Shown here: positions 41,395-51,346 of the stretch, piece by piece
How the letters are laid out: each line of letters opens with the position of its first letter
Position numbering within the stretch: position 1 is the stretch's first letter
NCBI GenBank assembly: GCA_030581615.1
Contig: JAKTTT010000001.1
Span: 62,001-126,000, forward strand
DNA from: Alloascoidea africana
Taxonomy: Eukaryota > Ascomycota > Alloascoideomycetes > Alloascoideales > Alloascoideaceae
Direction of reading: 5' to 3'
Length of the DNA: 64,000 nucleotides
Made by a program: the position numbers and the translations under genes
Notes under the pieces: generated by a model
Databases searched by the model: none
What the model was told of the DNA's origin: nothing
What the model saw: only the letters and a program-made list of their open reading frames with translations

Positions 41395-41577
41395 TTAATT
41401 AGTGCAGATATAGGAACTGGCACCAATTTCCTTAGCAATTTCTCTATAGCGGTAACCAACTTTAACAATATGATGTCTTGGTTTGTCCAAGATATCGCCA
41501 AGAATGGCTATCCATGTGTCGTATTTTACGTTTAACGGCCTTGGCGGATTAACTTTCAATAGATATCGCCATACGAA
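41395..41577 (-). pseudogene. Orphan coding-like C-terminal fragment
   Basis: The minus strand reads 60 sense codons and a stop with no start codon: FVWRYLLKVNPPRPLNVKYD, TWIAILGDILDKPRHHIVKV and GYRYREIAKEIGASSYICTN. The composition and sustained frame look like real protein. An in-frame TAA lies directly before it, and I see no upstream exon with good splice signals. I could not name the family. It is either a gene remnant or the last exon of a gene I failed to assemble. Confidence 0.4.
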
Positions 41578-42067
41578 TTAACCCGCATATTTTTCCAAAA
41601 AAAAAAGCAACTAATCCAAGTCAACCCGTCTTATACTCTCGGCTGTTGGAACTACTGTCCATAAAGAATAGTTAAACTTCAAATCATTTCTTCCCCGTTT
41701 GGTTCCATTTCATATGTTTAACAATTGTTCAGTCGATCTACACATTTTATAATTTTGAGGTTCTGTTCATAGACAGAGACTAGACGGACTTTCAAACGGT
41801 CGAACGGCGTGATCGAAAAAGAATTGGAGATAAGGTATAAACGAAGCCATGCATGCATGCATAGCTAAGCAATTTTGAGCCAGGGGCATTTCAGATCAAC
41901 GTACACAAGGCATATTTCCTAAACTGCTCGCGACAAGTTGGAATCCCCGATTCCTTTGCCTTTAAACAGAATCAAGGTTTCAAAAAACCTTAATGGTTGA
42001 TTTTATCCAAGACCTATAAGTACCGCTTTTGGCATCCTAATGAAAACAGTTGTTCATTAACATCAGT
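41578..42067. promoter_or_regulatory. Promoter of the serine carboxypeptidase
   Basis: It contains TATAAA at 41836-41841, about 230 bp before the ATG, and a CATG tandem run at 41848-41862. A run of A lies near 41600. No other gene was recognised. Confidence 0.4.
41848..41862. repeat. CATGCATGCATGCAT tandem palindromic run
   Basis: An alternating purine-pyrimidine, self-complementary 15-mer, seven bases downstream of TATAAA (41836-41841) in the carboxypeptidase promoter. It could be an overlapping factor-binding site or simply a microsatellite. Confidence 0.6.
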
Positions 42068-43474
42068 ATGAGATCCATTATCTACACTGTCTTGTCACAT
42101 TTCACTATCCTCCTTCAGCTGTGTGCGGGTGCAAGACTTCCCGAATTTTCAAGGAGTGAACGTTTCAAAAGAGGCGTAAATTGGGACAACATTCTAACAG
42201 ATGGAAAATCTCCTGGTTCGACTCTCAGAGTAAAAACCCAAGATCCTTCTGCTTTGGGTATCGATAATGTGAAGCAGTATAGTGGTTACATCGACCTCAG
42301 CAACAACACCAAGCATTTATTCTACTGGTTTTTTGAATCTCGGAATGACCCTTCCACTGATCCAATTATTGTTTGGCTTAATGGTGGGCCAGGTTGCTCT
42401 TCCATGACAGGCTTGTTTTTCGAGCTAGGGCCATCTTCGATCTCTTCCGATAATACACCAGTTCATAATCCTTATTCGTGGAATAACAATGCAAGCATTA
42501 TCTTTTTAGATGAACCTTCGAGCGTTGGGTATTCATACTCCGACGATGACCAACAGGTGTCAAGCACATTTGAAGCGGGAAAAGACTTTTATGCGTTTCT
42601 CAGCTTATTCTTCCAGCAATTCCCCGAATACTCCCATCTACCTTTCCATATAGCTGGAGAATCATATGGTGGACACTATATTCCTTATTATGGCGCTGAG
42701 ATCTTAAAACATGATGATAGGAATTTCAATTTCAAGTCCGTAATGATTGGTAATGGCCTCACTGACCCACTCATTCAGGATCAGTATTATGGTCCTATGG
42801 CATGCGGAAAAGGAGGAGAACCAGCTGTGCTGTCTCCCGATACATGTGAGGAAATAGAAAAAAATCTTCCTTTTTGTCAAAGCCTCAGACAGGATTGCTA
42901 CAAGGAGTTAGACGATTACGTGTGTGCTAGGGCTGAGAGCGTTTGTGCAAGAATTAACGAGTGGCCATATGAAAACTCGGGCTACAACGTCTATGACATC
43001 CGAGAAAAGTGCGATGATTGTTATCCAACAGAGAATAACTACATAAACTACCTAAATCAAGACAAGGTTAAGCAAGCTGTTGGAGCAGAAGTTGATCAAT
43101 ACACTCAATGTTCAAGTGAGGTGGCAAATGCATTTACAAAATCTGGAGACTCGTCCAAACCGTTTCAGGGATATATCAAAGAGTTGCTTGAAAGTGGAAT
43201 ACCTGTTCTGATTTACTCTGGAGACAAGGATTGGATTTGCAATTGGTTAGGAAATCAGGCCTGGACAAATAATTTAGATTGGTCGGGAAAAGACAATTAT
43301 CAAAAACAATCTATTGAACCTTGGTTTTCGTCAAATGGAACCCATGCTGGAGATAAGAAGAGTTCTGGAGGCCTTACCTTCCTAAGAGTATTTGGTGCTG
43401 GCCATCTTGTTCCTTTTAATCAACCCGTAAGTGCATTAGATATGTTCAACGACTGGATATCCAATACTCTATAA
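42068..43474 (+). CDS. Serine carboxypeptidase, carboxypeptidase Y family
   Basis: This vacuolar or secreted peptidase removes C-terminal residues. ATG 42068 gives 468 residues beginning with a signal peptide (MRSIIYTVLSHFTILLQLC, then AGA). The S10 triad is visible: Ser in GESYGGHY (near residue 198), Asp in GDKDWICNW (near 386) and His in GAGHLVPFNQP (near 445). The substrate-binding WLNGGPGCSSMTG and paired cysteines match CPY. The pro-region is only about 35 residues before SALGIDNVKQYSGYI, against about 90 in yeast CPY, and there is no obvious QRPL vacuolar signal. It may therefore be a paralogue with different sorting. It is a single exon with several N-glycosylation sequons. Confidence 0.92.
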   Translation: MRSIIYTVLSHFTILLQLCAGARLPEFSRSERFKRGVNWDNILTDGKSPGSTLRVKTQDPSALGIDNVKQYSGYIDLSNNTKHLFYWFFESRNDPSTDPIIVWLNGGPGCSSMTGLFFELGPSSISSDNTPVHNPYSWNNNASIIFLDEPSSVGYSYSDDDQQVSSTFEAGKDFYAFLSLFFQQFPEYSHLPFHIAGESYGGHYIPYYGAEILKHDDRNFNFKSVMIGNGLTDPLIQDQYYGPMACGKGGEPAVLSPDTCEEIEKNLPFCQSLRQDCYKELDDYVCARAESVCARINEWPYENSGYNVYDIREKCDDCYPTENNYINYLNQDKVKQAVGAEVDQYTQCSSEVANAFTKSGDSSKPFQGYIKELLESGIPVLIYSGDKDWICNWLGNQAWTNNLDWSGKDNYQKQSIEPWFSSNGTHAGDKKSSGGLTFLRVFGAGHLVPFNQPVSALDMFNDWISNTL

Positions 43475-44499
43475 CTGAATTGAGAAAATACACTATCGAG
43501 AGCTCAGGAACAGTGTGGAAAAATGATGGGCATTCATCATTTACTGGTAGTAGTACTAAATAAAGATTCCTTGAGTGATTGATCGATGAGAAACTACCTA
43601 GTACTTAAAGGACGTGTTCAAGATCATACCAGTTATAGTAACAGAACAATATACAACGCCATGTAAGGTTTGGCATCCCGAAGGTGTGATATAATCGTAA
43701 TTGTAGGCGAATCAGTGATTGGAGCTGTTTCACTGGTACTAAAAGAGTCTTATTCAAAGCTGGAAGTGGCCCCAATAAACTCTTTCGATCTTGTTTGACC
43801 AGTTGCTGGAAATTAAAAAAATCCATTTAGAAACTCAGAAGGTTCTGGCTGACCGGGCTTTTAATTTACTCGATCCGTTGCAAAGGAACTTTTAAGAAGG
43901 GGTAACAATGATTCAAGAGAGTAGAACAAATTTATGAAAAGTAGTACACCACCGAAACTGGTGCTACTTTCACCACTTGTCCCAGTTTCTATCAACTACC
44001 ATATCTTTAATAAACATTTTCGCTGGTTCAGTTTATGAACTTCCTCTGAAGGGTTAGCCCAGAGCCGACACACTCGGTGAGGCAATTGATGCTAGATTTC
44101 AGCCGAGCCCGGTTACAAATCCCAAGGATACACCAAAGAAGGAGGCTATGGCGAGAAGCATTGGAAACACCCTTAAGGAAGAACGGACAAAAACATGCTT
44201 GATCGTGAAACAATCGACTAACGTGGTCAGGATAAATAGCTAATACGTAAAGCCCAAGAGAAGAGATATGTTGAACACTTCCACCGCCTTTGATAGCGGC
44301 AGTCTATGAGCACAGCATGTGTTTTGTAGATATGGCATAAACATCACTACACCCGCTGCACAGACCCATTTTTCAAGACCAATGTTGTGTTCCGGGTAAC
44401 ACCATCCGAAGAGGTGGATAATTTTTTCTTTTTCAAGTTTGATTTTTTTCTTTCTGAGGTAAGAACCATTTTGAGCTGCTCTGAACAGGTATCATAATA
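43475..44499. other. 1.0-kb gap with coding-like minus-strand patches
   Basis: No complete gene was found. About 44345-44109 on the minus strand reads as a hydrophobic stretch with LLAIASFFGVSLGFVTGLG, interrupted by stops. 43826-43605 (minus) reads QQLVKQDRKSLLGPLPALN. Neither has a good start or known motif. The last ~150 bp is the NOP56 promoter, with T-rich tracts near 44420-44455. Confidence 0.35.
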
Positions 44500-46065
44500 A
44501 TGGGGAACATCGATTACCTTCTTTTTGAAGAGGCTACAGGGTACGGCATTTTTGAGGTTGTTCGTCAAGCAGAAAGCATCGGAGCTCGGTTGAAAGAGGT
44601 CCAAGATGCTGCGAAAGAACTTTCACTTTTTGGCAAGTATGTCAAAGTAATTAGTTTTGCCCATTTTAAAAATGCTGCGCAAGCATTGGAAAACGCAAAT
44701 GATATTTCTGAAGGAATTGTCAGTGATTATCTTAAATCTGTTTTGGAACTGAACTTGCCCAAGCCAGGAAAGGATAAGGGATCTATTGTCCTGGGCGTTT
44801 CTGATAAACTTTTGGGACCCAGTATCAAAGCTTTGTTTCCTTATGTCGACTGCGTTTCAAATGAAGTTGTTCAAGATCTTCTTCGTGGAATTAGGGTTCA
44901 TAGCGACAAATTGTTGAAACAATTACAAGAAGGTGAAATTGAGCAGGCACAGCTTGGTCTTGGGCATGCCTACTCCAGAGCCAAGGTCAAGTTTAGCGTC
45001 CAAAAGAACGACAACCACATTATTCAAGCAATTTCTCTTTTGGATCAGCTGGATAAGGATATAAATACATTTGCTATGAGGGTAAAGGAGTGGTACGGAT
45101 GGCACTTTCCAGAACTTGCCAAATTGGTTTCGGACAATCACACCTATGCTAAGCTTGTGCTGTTTATAAAGGAGAAGGATAGTTTAACGGATGAGAGTCT
45201 ACATGACGTTGCAGAGTTGGTCAATGAAGACGCTGGTCTTGCTCAGCAGATTATCGACTCGGCAAAGAGAAGTATGGGCATGGATATTTCAGAGGTTGAC
45301 ATGATCAATGTCAGCACCTTTGCCCAACGGGTTGTTAATATCACCGAGTATCGACAAAAGCTCTTCAATTACCTGACGGATAAAATGCACACAGTTGCTC
45401 CCAATCTTTCTGAGCTGATCGGGGAAGTTGTTGGTGCTAGACTCATCTCTCATGCTGGATCTCTTACAAACTTGAGCAAATATCCCGCCTCCACTGTTCA
45501 AATTCTGGGGGCTGAAAAGGCTCTGTTTAGAGCGCTGAAGACGAAAGGAAACACCCCTAAATACGGCTTAATATACCACTCATCCTTTATTGGTAAAGCT
45601 GGCAACAAAAACAAGGGAAGAATATCGCGCTATTTGGCGAACAAGTGTTCTATTGCTTCTCGTATTGATAACTATTCGGATTTCCCCACCACCAAGTTTG
45701 GTGAAATCATGAAGCAGCAGGTGGAGGAACGACTAGAGTTTTACGACACTGGAAAGCCACCAGCGAAGAATGCGGATGCTATGAGTAAAGCTATGAAATT
45801 GGCCCAAGAGGATGCCCCTGAGAATGGAACTGTTAATGTAGCAACGATTGCAAAAGCCGATATAGATTCTGACGTTGAAATGGAAGTTTCAGAAACTCCC
45901 AAGAAAGAGAAGAAGCAGAAGAAGGAAAAGAAGGACAAAAAGGAGAAAAAGGAGAAAAAAGATAAAAAAGATAAAAAAGAAAAGAAATCCAAAAAGGACA
46001 AATCAAGAAGGGGAGACGATGAGGAAGAAACACCCAAAAAGAAAAAGAAGAAGAGTTCTGCTTGA
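44500..46065 (+). CDS. NOP56: Box C/D snoRNP core protein Nop56
   Basis: Nop56 is a nucleolar core protein of box C/D snoRNPs, which guide 2'-O-methylation of rRNA. It has 521 residues (yeast 504). The start MGNIDYLLFEEATGYGIFEV aligns with yeast MAPIEYLLFEEPTGY. Near-invariant stretches include LGLGHAYSRAKVKFSVQKND, MRVKEWYGWHFPELAKLV and LIGEVVGARLISHAGSLTNL in the Nop domain. The C-terminus is the expected Lys/Glu repeat tail (KKEKKDKKEKK type) over roughly the last 75 residues. It is a single exon with preferred codons, as expected for a highly expressed gene. Confidence 0.97.
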   Translation: MGNIDYLLFEEATGYGIFEVVRQAESIGARLKEVQDAAKELSLFGKYVKVISFAHFKNAAQALENANDISEGIVSDYLKSVLELNLPKPGKDKGSIVLGVSDKLLGPSIKALFPYVDCVSNEVVQDLLRGIRVHSDKLLKQLQEGEIEQAQLGLGHAYSRAKVKFSVQKNDNHIIQAISLLDQLDKDINTFAMRVKEWYGWHFPELAKLVSDNHTYAKLVLFIKEKDSLTDESLHDVAELVNEDAGLAQQIIDSAKRSMGMDISEVDMINVSTFAQRVVNITEYRQKLFNYLTDKMHTVAPNLSELIGEVVGARLISHAGSLTNLSKYPASTVQILGAEKALFRALKTKGNTPKYGLIYHSSFIGKAGNKNKGRISRYLANKCSIASRIDNYSDFPTTKFGEIMKQQVEERLEFYDTGKPPAKNADAMSKAMKLAQEDAPENGTVNVATIAKADIDSDVEMEVSETPKKEKKQKKEKKDKKEKKEKKDKKDKKEKKSKKDKSRRGDDEEETPKKKKKKSSA

Positions 46066-46647
46066 GCACGAGAGCTTGTGGGGACAAGAACTTTTAGAGA
46101 AGGGCCTTTTTAAGAGACTGAGCACTATGTATCCGATTAATAAACATTGTGAAGGGCGCCTACTTTCCAAGCATTTCGTCATGTCTACTTTTTTATCATG
46201 CCTTGCTTTGTTTTCAACCTTTTTATCTTTTCTTTTCTTTTTATTCTCTCTTCCTTTTTGTTGTAGTTTATCCCTTTTCATAGCTAGCTATCGATCTATA
46301 ACATACAGTAAAATACCAGTTGTCATCGCACAGCAGCTTGAAAACAAGGAACAGAAACCGTAGTTTATGCGCTGCCTAGTGCCCACCCGGAATGGACCAC
46401 GCCCGGAGAAACCGCCATTTGATCCAGAACGGTTGAATGATCTACCGTCTGGTCTTTTGCAAGATGGACCTCCATCGCTGAGACTCGAGTCGTCCCAGAC
46501 GGTTCGACGGGATCGGAGGGTCGCAGGTTATGATTGGCTGCCATCCCTGGCCAGGACAAGTGGAGCACCGCTCTTCCTCTTCTTCCTCTTTCAGTCCCGT
46601 TCCTCTTGTTTTGGTCTCCAGTTCCCCCACCACCAGTTGGCACCCAG
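46066..46647. promoter_or_regulatory. NOP56 3' region and GC-rich promoter of the second zinc-cluster gene
   Basis: T-rich and CT-rich terminator sequence to about 46300 is followed by a GC-rich block (46370-46640) with chance open frames in several registers. No gene, tRNA or clear TATA was recognised. Confidence 0.4.
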
Positions 46648-48932
46648 ATGCTGTCTCTGCTTGACTTTTCCCTCTCGCCAAAGTCTGCTGCTGCCAGTGA
46701 TGCCAATGGTAAGCAGTCTAGCGCCGACGCCAGTCAGAGTGACAAGCTCCGCAAAGAGGCCTCAGGATCTCTGATCGTGGATACGTCCAAGTCGCTAATC
46801 ATAGGACAGTCAAAGATCAGCTCCTCAGACCCGTCCGCGATATTTTCGGTGCTTCAAGAGCCCTCCAAGCGTTCTCGCTACGGATGTCTCACTTGTAAAG
46901 GGAGAAAGTATGTGCTGTAATAATGAATCTTATGTATACCCTGGACATAACTAACACCGCTGCCCACTTTTTTTTTTTCCAAAGAAAGCGATGCGATGAG
47001 GTCCATCCAATATGCGGCGATTGCAAGAGACTAGGCAAGGCTTGCGAATGGCCTGAACCAGGCACAGAGCGAAAGAATAAGAGAAGGAAGCCATTGAAGA
47101 GCAGGCGCCTAGCTAACTGTAACTTTAATTCCGTACCTGAACATGAAACTTTACCGGACACAAAACAGAAACAGGAGCCTCTGTCAAAAGACACACCTTT
47201 TTCCAGCTGCTCTTCAAATCCATTTGATTCGGAGAGTAACGCAGTAAAAGGTGGTGACAGTGAAGGCGGTTCACTTAGTCCCAAGACAGATGATCATCAA
47301 CATGACCACGCTCTAACAACAACCTCCCCTGGCTGTTCAACTTTCAATGCTGCCCAATTTCAACCTTTGCATTCCCCTGTGCTCCCCGGCTTTTCACCTA
47401 ACACGCTAGACGAATTGGCCAAACTGTTTGATGAGCATTCAAGCTACGTCCCGAAAAGCGTAGAGACTACCTCTTCCACATTGACAAGCCCTGACACCAT
47501 TACAAAAGCCCTAACCTTCTTCGAGCATGATGAGTTTACCAGCCACAGACTCTCTTCTTCAACCGCTTCTTTTAATCATAATTCCACCCCTGGCTATTCT
47601 TTAGAAGACCTCACAAAGCAATTTGAATTTGACTACTGCCCTTCCTCCACTACGATATATGTCGGGGGTTCAAACTCTCCTGCTGCTCAAAAAAAACTAA
47701 AAAAAGAAACAATTCCACAACTTTTATCGTTATATCCTGACAGTGGGCTCGATAATACTGGGGTTCGTCTATTGGACTATTTCAAAAGTGTTGTTGCTAA
47801 AGAAATATGCGTAGCACCTGCAAATTCCAACTATTTTCTAAAGATATTCTTGCCAATGGCAAACACAAACCCGGCAATCTTGTACAGTCTTGTATCGTGG
47901 GGTGCTTTCCATGCCAGTCATGCTAGAAATGAGCTCGAGAAAGAAGGCGAAAAATATGTCTCCAAAGCGCTTACAATTCTGGACAAGGGAAGTAAGTCAG
48001 CAATTTTGGCAAATGAAGATGTAAACGATTCTTCAGTTCGCCTGGCCTGTTTTCTAATTTTACTGGGCGCAGAAATATGTAGAGGGGATGTGCAAAATTG
48101 GGGCAAACACATGAAGCGAGCTGCTGAAATCATAATTGCAAAAGGCGGTATAAAATCGTTTTTAAAATCTCGAGATATGAGATGGCTGGTTGCTAATTTC
48201 TCATATCATGATGTTCTTTCTACAGCATCTAATGAAAGAGGTACATACTTCAATACCCAAAGCTACGATGAGGTATTAAACGATGCTGGCTACGGGTTGG
48301 ATCCACTTCACGGCTGCTCGAAGCAAATATACCACTACTTTGCTGAAATCACACAATTGGCATTTCGATTTCGACGATTGAAGTTGGCAACAGATGACTA
48401 TAATGGGAGCGGAACTGTGCTAACAGGTTCACAACTACAGATACAATTACAACATGTCATAAGAGAAGCCTCCAGAATTGAAACAAAAATAGACCGCGCA
48501 AGACCCAATCCTATAGACATGATTGCCCTCTCGCAACAAGAGGTGGAGTGGCAACTATCTCTCTTTGAGTTACTACAATTGACTGCAAAGATCCATTTGC
48601 GACAATCTGTTTTGCGACTATGTCCAACATCCCTTGAGATACAGAGTTTGCTCGTGGATTTAATCAATCTACTTGATACTGTGCTTGGCACTCCTGTCGA
48701 AGGAGGTTTGTGCTTTACTCTTTTCATTGCTGGAATAAATGCAACGGGCAAGGACCAAAGAGACGGCATGAGACAACGGTTTTCACAATTTGGAAGTCGA
48801 TACAAAGCACGAAATGTTGAAAGAGCCAGGACCATTGTAGAGCAGATCTGGGTGATGGATCCAAATGGCACAAAGTGGATCGACTATCTCCAAGTAATTA
48901 AAGATTTTGGCTGGGACATCTGTTTTGCTTAG
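46648..48932 (+). CDS. Zn(II)2Cys6 transcription factor with fungal transcription-factor domain
   Basis: Exons are 46648-46907 and 46985-48932, giving 735 residues. The 77-nt intron has donor GTATGT, branch AACTAAC and a long T-run before CCAAAG. Splicing rebuilds the cluster CLTCKGRKKRC then DEVHPICGDCKRLGKAC, spaced x2-x6-x6-x2-x6. The intron again lies between the second and third cysteines, as in the zinc-cluster gene at 10.4 kb but three codons earlier and in another phase. A Ser/Pro-rich linker precedes a helical domain (LLDYFKSVVAKEICVAPANS, then ILYSLVSWGAFHASHARNEL) like the UGA3/ARG81-type regulators. ATG 46648 was chosen; upstream codons are GC-rich leader. The target pathway is unknown. 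Confidence 0.87.
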
Positions 48933-50192
48933 CCTTGCTGAGATAATCATTTGTTTCTGATAAAGTCGATTGAAGAGCCAAGAGACTATAATGTTAACGT
49001 TTCCCTTTTTTTTTTTTATTATTATTATTATTTATTCTTTTTGAGAACATTTGAGTATTTATACACGATTTCACGATTTCATGATTAAGGGGCCCTTTTG
49101 ACATGCGATGTCAATTTTCATACAAATACAAATCTTGGGCTTTTGGAAATTATTAAAACAAGAAGAAGAATGACTGTGTTTATGTTATTTAGGCTGTATT
49201 GTATTTTTGAAAACCTGAAATAGCTAAAACATGGAGCTTTTACTGGTATGTAGAAAAATTATAAACAATGGAAACGGTTGAAGAGATTAGGTGTTTTGAA
49301 AGTAGAACTAAGAATTGATACATTAATTTCTAGTGTATTTATTTTTTTGTTATTTCTGTTATTACGATTTCAATCTGGGTATAGGTGTATGGCAAAGGAG
49401 AGGCAATAATCAATAGATTATCGGTGAAAAAATTGTTCCATTGTTGGTTCAGCGGTTGGGAATACAAAAGGCAAGTTGATAAGTGTCTTTTTCATTTGTG
49501 AGAACTTACATCGATATCTTTCCTTAACGTATCAAAACAAGTCTATTTTGGGTTAAATACAAAACAAATGAAAAGGACTGTGTCTGTTCTATGCCTTTTA
49601 AGTTTAACAGATCCGCCTTTAACCGGAATAGAACAACTCCTTAACGATCAGTTCAGAATGGTCAAGACCTACACCATCAGCTGAGAATTTTGGCAATTCG
49701 AATAGACAGTAAGACAAACTGCCTTCTAAGTCGATTCATCTAGGCCAAATCCCAAATTCTTGGACTCACAGGCGTTAAAAGGAAATAGAAGCTCTAACCG
49801 TGGAAAACGTGCAGCCGTAAAGAGGTCTACAATTTACATCTGTCTAGAATTCAAAAACACCCCCCTCTCAGTGTGTATACGAATCACGAAGCAATTCTAC
49901 TTGAACAGATTTATTTCTTCACTTGGTCAATATCATGAATCATTGCGGTTTTTAAATAACTATGTATGTACTGGCATTCATATCCCTAAACACATGCTTT
50001 GAAGCAGAAAGCTGCCAACAAGCAAACAAAGGATGACAATATATATATAAAAAAAACAGGGGGAAAAATCATGCAAATGGGAGAAATAAATAAAAAGGGA
50101 AAAGGGAAAAGGGAAAAGGGAAAGAGCGGGAGAAGCAAGATCATGAACCATCTATGTACAAAAGTCCATATTGTCTCCATTCATCACCATTT
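48933..50192. other. 1.26-kb gap between two convergent genes
   Basis: It is AT-rich with poly-T at about 49005-49030 and an aaaaggg tandem run near 50097-50123. Open frames here are short and without motifs. Convergent genes need no promoter, so this gap is larger than function seems to require. No RNA gene was recognised by eye. Confidence 0.4.
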
Positions 50193-51212
50193 TTAGTTCC
50201 AGATATCCACTGTTGGATTTTGAAGCACATCAGACATGCCTCGCTCTTTCAACATCTTCATCACAAAAAACATGCCCTGTCTTGACTTGCGGATGTTTTC
50301 GCCAAACTTTTGATGGCTCCATTGCTCAATTCTGTCCTTGATGCCCCAGCGGCCCATATGCGAGCTGATTTTGACTTTATGTTGCACGGTTGTGATTGGC
50401 GCGGAGCCTAAGGCATTGCTATCATTAGAGTGTTGATGCTCCTGTGGGGCGGATGATGAAGGTGGATCAGGAAAAGAAGGTGGTGCGGTTGAGGGTGTGC
50501 CAAGACTCAAAAAGTCCCCATTTGACTTTCTCGAAAACAGAGACGGTATCGTCCATTTTGTAGGCTTTTCGGGTTCATGGAAGGACGCAATTGGCGTAGT
50601 GGTATTCGTCGTCTTGGTGGTGATCATGCCATCCCCCCTTGCAAAGTTCTTTTCATTGTCAGCAACACCACGGTAGTCTGCGTACTCTTCAATACGGACT
50701 ATCCATGTATGGTCCAGGTTACGAGTATAGGTCTTCATCTCTTTCGCCTTTGGGTCCACAACAGTCTTTTCCACTATCCAGCTGTTCATGACCTTGTTGC
50801 CCACAATAGGTCTTATCCAAGCAGGCATTCGGCCTGCCTTGAGCAACAATCTCACGGTGTGGAGCTTGCCGTCGGAGTCAATGTACCGCTCTACGGTGTC
50901 GGCTGATATCACATGCTTTGCATAGGGACTATTTCATTTTTCAATTTCAATTTCAATTTGAATTTGAATTTTTTCGTTGGCCAATGGTTAGTCGTGCAAA
51001 AACACCAACAAGAACAGAACAGAACAGGAACTAAAAAGTGGAAATTACGGAGATAACCTACTTGGGATATCTGTTGAAATAGGCCAAAGACACTGTCGCA
51101 AAGTTGAATCTTGTTTAGTTATGTAAAGAGTTAGCTAGGCGCACAAACAGACAGACACACATAGATCGGACCCATACTCGTAGTCGTGTCTACCGGAGTA
51201 CCAGAGGACCAT
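50193..51212 (-). CDS. PRELI/MSF1-domain mitochondrial lipid-transfer protein (Ups family)
   Basis: Ups proteins carry phosphatidic acid or phosphatidylserine across the mitochondrial intermembrane space with Mdm35. Exons are 51212-51178 (35 nt), 51109-51062 (48 nt) and 50928-50193, giving 272 residues. Introns of 68 and 133 nt have donors GTATGG and GTAGGT. Splicing restores MVLWYSGRHDYEFNFATVSL, then AYFNRYPNPYAKHVIS, matching the Ups1 start (FASVSRAFFNRYPNPYSPHV). Later family stretches are KTYTRNLDHT and, near the C-terminus, DRIEQWSHQKFGENIRKSRQ. A Ser/Pro/Thr-rich insert of about 75 residues (roughly 140-215) is absent from yeast Ups1. Assignment among UPS1, UPS2 and UPS3 is open. Confidence 0.9.
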
Positions 51213-51346
51213 TGTGGAGAGAGCACAGGGCGTGAAGAAGACTCGTACGATGGTGGTGGTGGAGAAACAGGTCAGCATGGGCAGTCAAGACGAGCAGGCC
51301 GGGTAACGCCCTCGGGCCAGGTCTCAAGCTCTCAAGTTTCAAGGTC

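Noticed and set aside
46367-46774. 135-codon frame upstream of the second zinc-cluster gene
   Set aside because: Out of frame with the gene, GC-rich, no motif; it overlaps the true first exon.
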